The translations under genes were made by a program, and so were the position numbers. From assembly GCA_041654915.1 (NCBI GenBank), contig JBAZCO010000080.1:1-8214 (forward strand): 8,214 nt of DNA. Reading direction: 5' to 3'. The DNA comes from JBAZCO01 sp041654915 (GTDB lineage Bacteria; Bacillota; Clostridia; Christensenellales; DTU072). This document shows positions 1 through 7,200 of the stretch, piece after piece (the first letter of the stretch is position 1; the number at the start of each line of letters is the position of its first letter). Below the pieces are notes generated by a model, which worked only from the letters and a program-made list of their open reading frames with translations, did no database searches and was not told the origin of the DNA.

Positions 1-16
1 CTCATTTGATTTGCTG

Positions 17-51
17 TCCTAAAAACAAACCGCCTCTATAAAAGGCGGCTT
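17..51 (-). terminator. Second copy of the same terminator (distal copy)
   Basis: The stem ccgcct (30-35) and aggcgg (43-48) is identical to the proximal copy but with a different seven-base loop. On the minus strand it is followed by TTTGTTTTTA, a better U-tract than the proximal copy. It would act as a backup terminator, or simply be a relic of the tandem duplication. Confidence 0.7.
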
Positions 52-111
52 GGCGATTATTTATAAAGTATAGTTTTTAGAGCTTTTTATTCGCCCTCAT
101 TTGATTTGCTG

Positions 112-146
112 TCCCAAAAGCAAACCGCCTCTAAACAAGGCGGCTT
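112..146 (-). terminator. Rho-independent terminator of the acyl-CoA synthetase gene (proximal copy)
   Basis: The six-base perfect stem ccgcct (125-130) and aggcgg (138-143) closes a seven-base loop. Beyond one a/c mismatch, two further a-t pairs can extend it. Read on the minus strand the stem is followed by TTTGCTTTTG, an interrupted U-tract. It lies about 28 bases past the synthetase stop codon (172-174), the expected place for its terminator. Confidence 0.75.
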
Positions 147-171
147 GGCGATTATTTATAAAGTATAGTTT

Positions 172-1857
172 TTAGAGTTTTAATTCGTCCTCATCAATAT
201 CTACAAAATTTATTGTGTCGGCAGAGAGCCTGAGCAGCTTTTTTGCATCCTCACGCAGGCGGAATTTTTGTATCTTACCGCTTGCTGTCATTGGGAACTT
301 ATCGGTAAAGTACACATATCCCGGTACTTTGTGCCGTGCTAGGTTGTTGCTGACAAAGGCACGGATATCATCCTCGGTCACAGTTGCTTTATCTTTTCTT
401 ATTACAAAGGCAAATGCCTCCTCGCCGTATCTCTCTGACGGCACAGCGACTACTTGTACATCAAGCACTTCGGGGTGGGTGTAAATAAAGTCCTCTACCT
501 CTTTGGGGAATATGTTTTCGCCTCCCCTTATTATCATATCTTTCATACGCCCCGTGATTTTGTAGTAGCCTCGATTGTCACGCAATGCAATATCGCCTGT
601 GTGTAACCAACCGTCACGGTCTATCGCTCGTGCTGTCGCCTCGGGCATTTTGTAGTAGCCTTTCATCACATTGTAGCCTCTAACACAAAATTCGCCCGAC
701 ATACCGTCTGACAACTCCTTGCCTGTTTCGGGGTCGATAATCTTGGTTTCCATAAACGGCATTTCTTTGCCCACCGTGGCAACTTTATCCTCTAGACTGT
801 CGTCCGCCATTGTCATTGCGCAGGCAGGAGATGCCTCCGTTTGCCCGTATGTTATGGTTATCTCACGCATATTCATCTTTTCCATAACATCCTGCATAAC
901 TTTTATAGGGCAGGGTGAGCCTGCCATTATCCCTGTGCGCATTGTGGAATAGTCATACTTATCAAAATCCCTATGTTCAAGTATTGCTATATACATAGTG
1001 GGCACTCCGTGTACGGCGGTACATTTTTCGTACTCTATGGTGTGCATAACCTTCATTGGAGTATAAAACAATAGGGGGAGCATAGCTGTTGCGTGGGTCA
1101 CGGCCGCCATTATGCCAAGCACCAACCCAAAACAATGGAAAAAGGGTACGGGAATACAGAGTCTGTCCCTATGGGTGAGTTTCATTCTGTCGCCTATCCC
1201 TTGCCCGTTATTAACTATATTATAATGGGTGAGCATCACACCTTTGGGAAAACCCGTTGTGCCAGAAGTATATTGCATATTAATTACATCGTGTGGCATT
1301 GTCGCCCGCCGTGCCGCCTTGTACTCGTCATATGAGATGAGAACGCCAAAGTCGGGTATCTGCGACCAATGATACATACCGTCGTACCAATTGTCAAAAC
1401 TGCAAACAATCTCTAGGGCGGGCAGTCTTTTACTTTTGAGGCAGCCGGGTTTGGCTGTCTTTAGTTCGGGGCAAATACCGTAAATCGTCTTTTCGCAGTC
1501 AATATCTTTTAGCCCGTCACAAATAAAGAGCGCTTTGCTGTCGGAATTGAACAGGAGATATTCAAGTTCCGCCTCTTTGTAGCTAGTGTTTACCGTTACC
1601 AGCACCACACCAATCTTTGCCGTGGCAAACATAAGTATAAGCCATTGCGGATAGTTGGTTGCCCATACCGCCGCATGGTCGCCTTTTTTAAATCCCATTC
1701 CCAGCAGACCTTTGGCAAACCTGTCCACATCACGGTTAAATTCGTAGTAAGTGCGGGTATAGTCCATTTCGATATACTTTACCGCAGGGCGGGTGGGGTA
1801 TTTTTTGGCGATAGTCTCTAACAGTTCGCCCATAGTGATATCCATAAGTTTGTCCAT
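172..1857 (-). CDS. Acyl-CoA synthetase (AMP-binding, long/medium-chain type)
   Basis: A cytoplasmic or membrane-associated enzyme of the ANL (acyl-adenylate-forming) superfamily. It activates a carboxylic acid with ATP to an acyl-adenylate, then transfers the acyl group to CoA. The 561 residues match the full family length. Visible motifs are the phosphate-binding loop YTSGTTGFPKG (196-206), YGQTE (337-341), TGD (420-422, ribose-binding Asp), the hinge GRMKD (436-440) followed by IIRGGENIFPKEVE, and the C-terminal catalytic Lys528 in MTASGKIQK. The wording around the P-loop and GGENIFPKEVE resembles the YngI/ACSF2 fatty acyl-CoA synthetases; that assignment is from memory of the families, and the chain length preference cannot be read. 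A TGAGGA ribosome site lies 13 bases before the chosen ATG, somewhat far; Met5 and Met9 are alternative starts but lie farther still. It is the last gene of the minus-strand run and has its own promoter and terminator. The acidic tail IDEDELKL lies inside the tandem repeat. Confidence 0.93.
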   Translation of the reverse strand: MDKLMDITMGELLETIAKKYPTRPAVKYIEMDYTRTYYEFNRDVDRFAKGLLGMGFKKGDHAAVWATNYPQWLILMFATAKIGVVLVTVNTSYKEAELEYLLFNSDSKALFICDGLKDIDCEKTIYGICPELKTAKPGCLKSKRLPALEIVCSFDNWYDGMYHWSQIPDFGVLISYDEYKAARRATMPHDVINMQYTSGTTGFPKGVMLTHYNIVNNGQGIGDRMKLTHRDRLCIPVPFFHCFGLVLGIMAAVTHATAMLPLLFYTPMKVMHTIEYEKCTAVHGVPTMYIAILEHRDFDKYDYSTMRTGIMAGSPCPIKVMQDVMEKMNMREITITYGQTEASPACAMTMADDSLEDKVATVGKEMPFMETKIIDPETGKELSDGMSGEFCVRGYNVMKGYYKMPEATARAIDRDGWLHTGDIALRDNRGYYKITGRMKDMIIRGGENIFPKEVEDFIYTHPEVLDVQVVAVPSERYGEEAFAFVIRKDKATVTEDDIRAFVSNNLARHKVPGYVYFTDKFPMTASGKIQKFRLREDAKKLLRLSADTINFVDIDEDELKL

Positions 1858-1895
1858 AAATTGTTTGAGTTCCTCATTTAAATTTTCTTTTGTTA

Positions 1896-1925
1896 ATAAT
1901 AAGTTATTGGCGCTTGGCTTGTCAA
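1896..1925 (-). promoter_or_regulatory. Sigma-A-type promoter for the acyl-CoA synthetase
   Basis: On the minus strand there is a perfect TTGACA -35 box (1920-1925), an 18-base spacer and a TATTAT -10 box (1896-1901, five of six to consensus). It sits between the phosphatase stop and the synthetase start. The -35 box is the centre of a short palindrome, GCTTG-A-CAAGC, followed by a second CAAGC, so a repressor could act here. The promoter is read from the sequence; the operator is speculative. Confidence 0.65.
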
Positions 1926-1931
1926 GCTAAA

Positions 1932-3035
1932 TCACCCTCCAAACAGTTGGCAGAGTATAAAGAATATATCTGTGTTGTCTATTGTGGAGGGTATTTCGTT
2001 TGCCCCTGCGCCCTTAATGTAGTAGGATACATCTCTTGCAGAATGTCCTGAAGAGCGGAAGTAAGAGTCGTTAATTTGGCTTGCCTCAATGTCTTTTGGC
2101 AGGGTGAGCTTGCCCGTTTCGTGGTCGGCGGTGACTATTACCGTTGTGTTAGAGCCGGGCATAGACGCATAGTCAAGCGCCACACGCACTGCATCATTAA
2201 AGCTCCAAAACTCCTCTAGCATCTTATCCATATCCCTTTCGTGGCTGTATGTATCTATTTTAGCGCCCTCGACCATTAGGAAAAAGCCGTCATCGTTTTC
2301 TAGCATCATAAGCGCCTTGCTTGTCAGTGAGGATAGCGTAAACGCTCCCGAATGCGGGATATCCTCCCCAAAAATAGCAAAAGCACGCTCCTTTTCACCT
2401 GCCATAAGCGACTGATAGTCGTTGTAGTATCCCCGCTCCGAGGTATTTATTTCGCCTGCGTAAGGGTCAAAATATTCTTGCCCTAAACCAAACAAAACAT
2501 CTAAATCTGATTTGCGTATTTGCTGCAAAGCAATGTCATCTTGATTGGAGCGGCTCTTATTGTGCGAACTAAAGGCGGCGGGGGTTGCATCTGTCACGCT
2601 CTTGGTTGTGATGATGCCCACTTTTTTGTCTAGCGACTTTGCCACTTCGCCAAAGTGAGTTAAATTTTTGCCGTTGTAGTAAGATATTCTGCCGTTATAT
2701 GTCTTTTGTCCTGTTGCCAATGCGGTTGCAGCGGCGGCGCTGTCGGTGGGAAAGAGGTTGAAAGAACGGGTTTCCATATTGCCAAAATAATCAAACCGCT
2801 CAAATGCAGTTGTGCCAAAAGCCTCTGCCGCCTTGATATGGTCTTTACCCATACCGTCACCAATCAACAATATAATATTGTGCGCACGGGCGTTAACTTC
2901 GGGGCGAACACCGTAGTCGGTAAGATAAAAGTAAGCAAACAACCCGCTGCTTGCTACTGCCGATATAAGAACTATTGTTATCACTAAGGTGATGAGTTTT
3001 CCGTGTTTCTTTGGTGTTCGTGTGTCTTTTTGCAT
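1932..3035 (-). CDS. Membrane-anchored alkaline phosphatase family protein
   Basis: A phosphomonoesterase of the PhoA-type alkaline phosphatase family, expected outside the membrane to release phosphate from organic esters using two zinc ions and one magnesium. Every core residue can be placed by motif against E. coli PhoA: Asp60 in LLIGDGMG (D51), nucleophile Ser99 in TDSAAAATA (S102), Asp149/Thr151 in VTDATPAA (D153/T155), Arg162 (R166), Glu256, Asp261 and His265 in EGAKIDTYSH (E322, D327, H331), Asp304-His305 in VTADHETG (D369/H370), and His331 in SSGHS (H412). The position of E. coli Lys328 is Thr262. At 367 residues it is much shorter than PhoA (about 470), so peripheral loops are reduced. 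Lys/Arg-rich residues 1-13 and hydrophobic 14-38 form a signal-anchor; AVA at 26-28 could be a cleavage site but more hydrophobic residues follow, so retention is likelier. A strong AAGGGAGG site lies five bases before the ATG. It lies 34 bp after the acetyltransferase gene and is probably co-transcribed with it. Confidence 0.93.
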   Translation of the reverse strand: MQKDTRTPKKHGKLITLVITIVLISAVASSGLFAYFYLTDYGVRPEVNARAHNIILLIGDGMGKDHIKAAEAFGTTAFERFDYFGNMETRSFNLFPTDSAAAATALATGQKTYNGRISYYNGKNLTHFGEVAKSLDKKVGIITTKSVTDATPAAFSSHNKSRSNQDDIALQQIRKSDLDVLFGLGQEYFDPYAGEINTSERGYYNDYQSLMAGEKERAFAIFGEDIPHSGAFTLSSLTSKALMMLENDDGFFLMVEGAKIDTYSHERDMDKMLEEFWSFNDAVRVALDYASMPGSNTTVIVTADHETGKLTLPKDIEASQINDSYFRSSGHSARDVSYYIKGAGANEIPSTIDNTDIFFILCQLFGG

Positions 3036-3040
3036 ATATG

Positions 3041-3048
3041 CCTCCCTT
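3041..3048 (-). promoter_or_regulatory. Strong ribosome binding site of the phosphatase gene
   Basis: The minus strand reads AAGGGAGG, then CATAT and the ATG. This near-perfect Shine-Dalgarno sequence fixes the start at 3035 and fits a translated second gene of an operon. No promoter is obvious in the 34-bp gap. Confidence 0.8.
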
Positions 3049-3069
3049 AATTATCTTATGGTTAATATA

Positions 3070-4080
3070 CTAAAATCTATCATAAATAAATATCTCATAC
3101 TTGGGAAAGAGAGATAAAAACAGCTTTGAGATACCCTCTGCATATCGCTCTCCGCCGCCAAGAGCAACGGAAATGAGTTGCCTTTTTGTGATGTGAAAGT
3201 CTGGCGGACTGCTTGTTTTATTGCAAGTGGCAATGCTTTGCCCGTCGGGAGAGCTTATAACTTGCAAAGAGTAGTTCACTCCCTCTATGGCAAATACCCA
3301 CTCACCTTTTGCTCCTTCCGCAAGTGGGATTGAAGTGAGAAGAGCGGCAATGTCGCCCGCCGCCGCCATAGAGTAAGGCTGGTTTCCAAACAATTCTTTG
3401 AACTTATATCCGTCAATTTCTTTTACTGCAAAAAGTATGGAGTTGTCCTCACAAGTGCTTTCAAATACCTCTCCTTCTCCGCACAAAATATAGCCGTTTG
3501 GGATGCCGTTTTTGAAAATTATGTAGCCTGTACCGCCGTCTTTGCTGTGTTCTTGCCAAATGTCCTCAATATGTGTTGAGGTGCGGAGAGCCGCTGCAAA
3601 CAGCTTGTTTGTTGTGTTGTTGTAAAGGGTGGTGAGAAGGGGCAAGCTAGCGGTCGTCACCTCTTGGCAGGTAACCTCTGCTGCGGGTAAGTAGCGTATT
3701 ATTATTTCGCTGGCAAAGTTAATTGCCTCATAGTCTAGCTTCCTATAAAAATCAACATTGAATGGATGCAATAGTGAAAAGGGCAATTCCTTTTCTTGAA
3801 AGTAGGCAAGCGCCTTTTTCATTAATGTTGATGCTATTTTTTTACCTCGATAGTCGGGGTGGGTTGCAACCCCTGTAACAAAAGGAACGGTTAGTTCTTT
3901 TGTGCCAAGCCGCAGCGGAACGCTCTTTGCATAAACTGCGCCCACGGGTTGCCCGTCCTCTTCGTGAATCCAACAATATTCGGGAGTAAAGCGTTTGTCA
4001 AAGAAAAATTCAATGTAATTATCGCCGTCTTTAAACACCAATTTGTGAAGTTCTTTTAGCTTGGAAATCTTATCTTGCAC
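3070..4080 (-). CDS. Eis-like GNAT family N-acetyltransferase
   Basis: A cytoplasmic acetyl-CoA-dependent N-acetyltransferase, 336 residues. The N-terminal GNAT domain (about 1-130) has the acetyl-CoA loop in VATHPDYRGKKIASTLM (71-87), with RGKKIA in place of the usual RxxGxG/A, so the fourth position is Lys. It is followed by LLHPFNVDFYRKLDYE (103-118), the pattern typical of Eis-type enzymes. The middle is a second, degenerate GNAT-like region. About 245-336 resembles the SCP2-like C-terminal domain of this family (WVFAIEGVNYSLQV; HITKRQLISVALGG). The chain ends in YDRF, so a C-terminal Phe carboxylate is present as in Mycobacterium tuberculosis Eis. Eis is about 400 residues, so this is a compact form. 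The start is GTG (4078-4080), chosen because AAAGGAG lies at the right distance and no in-frame ATG is better placed. Family members acetylate amines such as aminoglycosides or polyamines, but the substrate here is unknown; resistance should not be assumed. It is first gene of an operon with the phosphatase. Confidence 0.85.
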   Translation of the reverse strand: MQDKISKLKELHKLVFKDGDNYIEFFFDKRFTPEYCWIHEEDGQPVGAVYAKSVPLRLGTKELTVPFVTGVATHPDYRGKKIASTLMKKALAYFQEKELPFSLLHPFNVDFYRKLDYEAINFASEIIIRYLPAAEVTCQEVTTASLPLLTTLYNNTTNKLFAAALRTSTHIEDIWQEHSKDGGTGYIIFKNGIPNGYILCGEGEVFESTCEDNSILFAVKEIDGYKFKELFGNQPYSMAAAGDIAALLTSIPLAEGAKGEWVFAIEGVNYSLQVISSPDGQSIATCNKTSSPPDFHITKRQLISVALGGGERYAEGISKLFLSLFPKYEIFIYDRF

Positions 4081-4086
4081 AAGGCG

Positions 4087-4093
4087 CTCCTTT
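4087..4093 (-). promoter_or_regulatory. Ribosome binding site that fixes the GTG start of the acetyltransferase
   Basis: The minus strand reads AAAGGAG, then CGCCTT and GTG. The six-to-seven-base spacing supports the GTG at 4078-4080 as the true start rather than a later Met. Confidence 0.75.
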
Positions 4094-4117
4094 TATGCGG
4101 TTTTTTTGCATATATTA

Positions 4118-4146
4118 ATGATAATTCATTTTCACTTGCTTTACAA
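4118..4146 (-). promoter_or_regulatory. Promoter of the acetyltransferase-phosphatase operon
   Basis: On the minus strand TTGTAA (4141-4146) is separated by 17 bases from TATCAT (4118-4123), a reasonable sigma-A promoter 38 bases before the GTG start. The -35 box overlaps a five-base inverted repeat, acttg (4134-4138) and caagt (4144-4148), a possible operator. Confidence 0.5.
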
Positions 4147-4199
4147 GTATGAATCACCCTTTTTTTAGATAATTTTTACTTATTTATTTTTTGTAACTA

Positions 4200-4227
4200 T
4201 TGCAATTTTAATTTTATTTGTTATAAT
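4200..4227 (+). promoter_or_regulatory. Extended -10 promoter of the repeat lipoprotein gene
   Basis: A perfect TATAAT (4222-4227) is preceded by TGT, giving the extended -10 form TGnTATAAT. A weak -35, TTGCAA (4200-4205), lies 16 bases upstream. Transcription would begin around 4234, leaving a leader of about 50 bases before the ATG at 4284. Confidence 0.7.
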
Positions 4228-4270
4228 ATAAATATGTATAAAGATGCGCACCCGTTTAAGATGTCGCCAA

Positions 4271-4275
4271 AGAGG
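4271..4275 (+). promoter_or_regulatory. Ribosome binding site of the repeat lipoprotein gene
   Basis: AGAGG stands eight bases before the ATG at 4284. It supports that start over the out-of-frame ATG at 4261, whose frame closes at 4288-4290. Confidence 0.6.
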
Positions 4276-4283
4276 TTTATTCT

Positions 4284-7200
4284 ATGCTAAATCGAAACAA
4301 GCTGCTGCTCCCAATTGCGATTATTATATGTCTGCTTGCGGTTACCCTTTTTGCTTGTGCCACCCCGCCCAAGGTAACCGATATTGAGATAGGCGGTGAT
4401 TATATCACCCTCTATAATTTGGGAGAGGAGCTAGACCTTTCAGGAATGAAAATAAAAGTTAAGTACTCCGATAGCACCACCGCAGAATATGCGGTACAGG
4501 ATATCCGTCAAGATATCACCGTGCTAGGGTTTAACAATGCCCGTGAAGAAAACGCTCTTAAAATTACAATTACATATCAAGGACAATCCGCTCAATTCAC
4601 CGTTAGAGTGCTGTCCACAATTAATAGTTCAATTAAATATTCGGTAAAATTTGATACGGGCGAAGGCTCTGCCATAGATGATGTTGAGGTTTTTGCCTAC
4701 ACCACAGTAAATGCGCCTGTTATTGACCCTCAACGGGATGGTTGGTATTTTGTAGGTTGGTATAAAGAGGACTCGCTTACCAACCCTTGGGATTTTAATA
4801 CAGAAAAAATTGTTGAGGAAACCACACTGTATGCTAAGTGGGGCAAGCTGCTTACCGTCACTTTTGCACCCCCGCAAGGGCTGGAGCATCTTTTTGCGCC
4901 CATTGTTAAAAATGATGTGCGTGAGGGCGAAACCTATAATAACCGTCCGCCTGTTCCCGTGCGTGACGGGTATACTGCAAGGTGGGACTATAACGGAGAA
5001 TGGAACGACCTTGTAGACACCCAAACCATACACGCCGAGTACACTCTTATTCAATATAGGGTGGTCTTTTACTTTATGAATGAATCGGATAACGAGGAAT
5101 CCGTAGAACTTGGCGGCGGCAATATGACTTTCACCTATGGGGAAAATGTGCTAGAAAACCAAGATGCGGCAGATTTTTTAAGGACAATGCCCCGTCCGTC
5201 AAGGCGCAACTATCATATTTCTGGCTGGAAACTAAAGGATGCCGCCGGTGACGAAAGTGAGAGTTATGATGCGTTTATCACCCACATACAATCTGATGTG
5301 CATATAATGGCGGTATATCATATTGATATGTATACGGTTACTTTCAATTTTGGCGAGGGTGAGGATATAGAGGAAAATATCGTTCAAACTGATGTTGCCT
5401 ATGGCACAAGCGTGCCGCAAAGCCAAAGACCAGAGCCGCCTGCAAGACAACACTATGAGTTTGACGGTTGGTATGCCGACCAATCTTTATCTATTTTATG
5501 GAACTTTAATACGGGTAAAATTGATGCGGCAAGAACTTTGTATGCCAGATGGACACGCATATATACATTGGTATTCCACGGCTACGACGGCGACGGCGAC
5601 AATGGCGGCAATACAATAACGCTCAAAGTAAGAGAGGGCGACAATGTTGTTCCTCCTGCGGCAAAAGCTCCTGAGGGGCATACTGCACAATGGGATAGGG
5701 ATAGCTTTGAAAACATAAGGCAAGATGACCTTGAGATTAATCCTTTACCTCCTGTACCCAATCAATATACAATAAGATTTGTTAATTTTGATAACACTCC
5801 GCTATTGGTGAACGGAGCGGAGTCACAGCTTGTTTCTTACGGTCAGTCGGCAATTGCTCCCGACGAAGAACCCCAACGGGAACGCTATAATTTCTTAGGG
5901 TGGAGCGCAGATTTCTCTGTTGTGATTGATAATATGATTATCGCAGCGGAGTTTGCTCCTATACGCTATACGGTAGAGTTTTTGTCCGACGGCGGCGATA
6001 AGCCCGCAGTTGTAGTCAATTCGGGCGATAAACTGCTTGCCTCTATGTTGGAAATCACCCCACGAAACAACTTTGACTTTGACGGTTGGTTCAAAGATGT
6101 CACAAGATTATTACCTTGGAATGTAGAGGAAGATACGGTAGAGGGGAATATCACGCTATATGCCAAGTGGACGCAATTGCATATTGCTAGATTCCAATAC
6201 ACATCCGCCCAAGACGAAACTACGACAATCACCGTCGAGCGCAGAGTGCGTGAGGGCGAAACTATTAAAGATGCGCCTGTTATGGATAAGCTGCCCGGCA
6301 AAAACGGCAGTTGGTACATAAACGGAAGTTTGGTTGATTTAAGCACCTATTATGTATTTAATGCAATCGATATTGTTGCGCAGTATGCGCCTGCCGTATA
6401 CACGGTAACTTTCCGCAGTGACGGCGTAGATTACGAAGTAAGAGCGCAAGTGCGCTATAATGAAATCATATCCGCTCCCGCTGTCAACCCCGAAAGAGAG
6501 GGGCATAACTTTATAGGGTGGAATATCGACCCCGCCCTCACCCCAATAGTCGAGGACACATATTTTGATGCGATGTTTGCGCCCAAGACATTTAAAGTGC
6601 GCTTTATTGATGCGTTCAATGAGAACGAGCCTGTCATACTGCTCCATCACGGCGAAGACCCCGGTCATCCCGAAATAAGCTATGGCGGCATCGCCCCTGC
6701 GCCAAGGCAAAATCCCTCACACCTAGGTTGGCGCTTTATTGGCTGGGGTACAGCGGCGGCGTCCGGTGTTGTAGACGGTATAAACAGCAACATTACCGGT
6801 CATACCGACATATATGCGCAGTACTCCAAAAATCAATATTCGGTAACATTCTTCTCCGAACACGATAACCATATTTGGGCTGTCTTTTCGGTGGAACACG
6901 GCGAGGTTTCCCCTGTACCCGAAGGTGTTAACCCTTCAAGAACAGGGCATATATTCGAGGGGTGGAACTACCAGTCAGCCCCAATTGTAGAAAATACATA
7001 TATCAATGCTGTTTTTGTAATGGCAAGGTATGTGGTTACAATACATCTAAACGGCGGCTCTGGCACACCCCAAGAGGTATCTGGCTTGTATAATACATTC
7101 CTGCCAGAGCCTCCCAAACCCGTATTTGAGGGCAAAGCATTTTTGGGCTGGTACACCGATGCCGAATTTACAAAAAGATATGTATTTGAAAACGGGCAAA

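Larger units (their letters stand above)
1..190. repeat. Two-copy ~95-bp tandem repeat spanning the synthetase gene end
   Basis: Copy 1 covers about 1-95 and copy 2 about 96-190. They align at an offset of 95 bases, falling to 94 after a one-base deletion near 178-184. Both contain ctcatttgatttgctgtcc, a ccgcct/aggcgg hairpin, and a long near-identical stretch from cggcttggcg to tttttagag. Copy 2 runs into the last codons and stop of the acyl-CoA synthetase, so the repeat includes the gene's 3' end: in minus-strand sense, copy 1 again reads ATGAGGGCGAAT...CTCTAA. The first bases of the window (ctcat) would also match the junction of a further copy, so the array may continue beyond the left edge. 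The repeat is seen directly; duplication of a terminator-containing segment is inferred. Confidence 0.9.
4081..4283. other. Divergent AT-rich intergenic region
   Basis: A 203-bp gap between divergently transcribed genes. It holds one promoter for each direction, with the two -35 boxes about 53 bp apart, and ribosome sites at both ends. The middle (about 4150-4200) is T-rich on the plus strand and carries no convincing hairpin terminator or gene. The ATG at 4261 opens only a nine-codon frame that ends within the ribosome-site/start region of the next gene. Confidence 0.7.

Noticed and set aside
1..190. CRISPR-like or integration-site repeats at the left edge
   Set aside because: The repeat is a direct 95-bp tandem copy without spacers, contains terminator hairpins and gene-end sequence, and no cas or integrase gene is present.
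215..1335. Plus-strand frames of 77-89 codons opposite the acyl-CoA synthetase
   Set aside because: The minus-strand synthetase has all family motifs over the same bases; the opposite frames are by-products.
2660..2987. Small frames on both strands overlapping the phosphatase
   Set aside because: They lie over the catalytic Ser and N-terminal region of the phosphatase in other frames and show no independent signal.
4150..4200. Possible terminator in the T-rich stretch between the divergent genes
   Set aside because: There is no GC-rich stem before the T runs, and no gene ends here in either direction.
4261..4290. Nine-codon plus-strand frame just upstream of the lipoprotein gene, possible leader peptide
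   Set aside because: It overlaps the ribosome site and start codon, has no ribosome site of its own and no attenuator-like hairpins follow; probably chance.
5392..5619. Plus-strand 75-codon frame inside the repeat array
   Set aside because: It overlaps the lipoprotein in another frame and its translation has no recognisable features.
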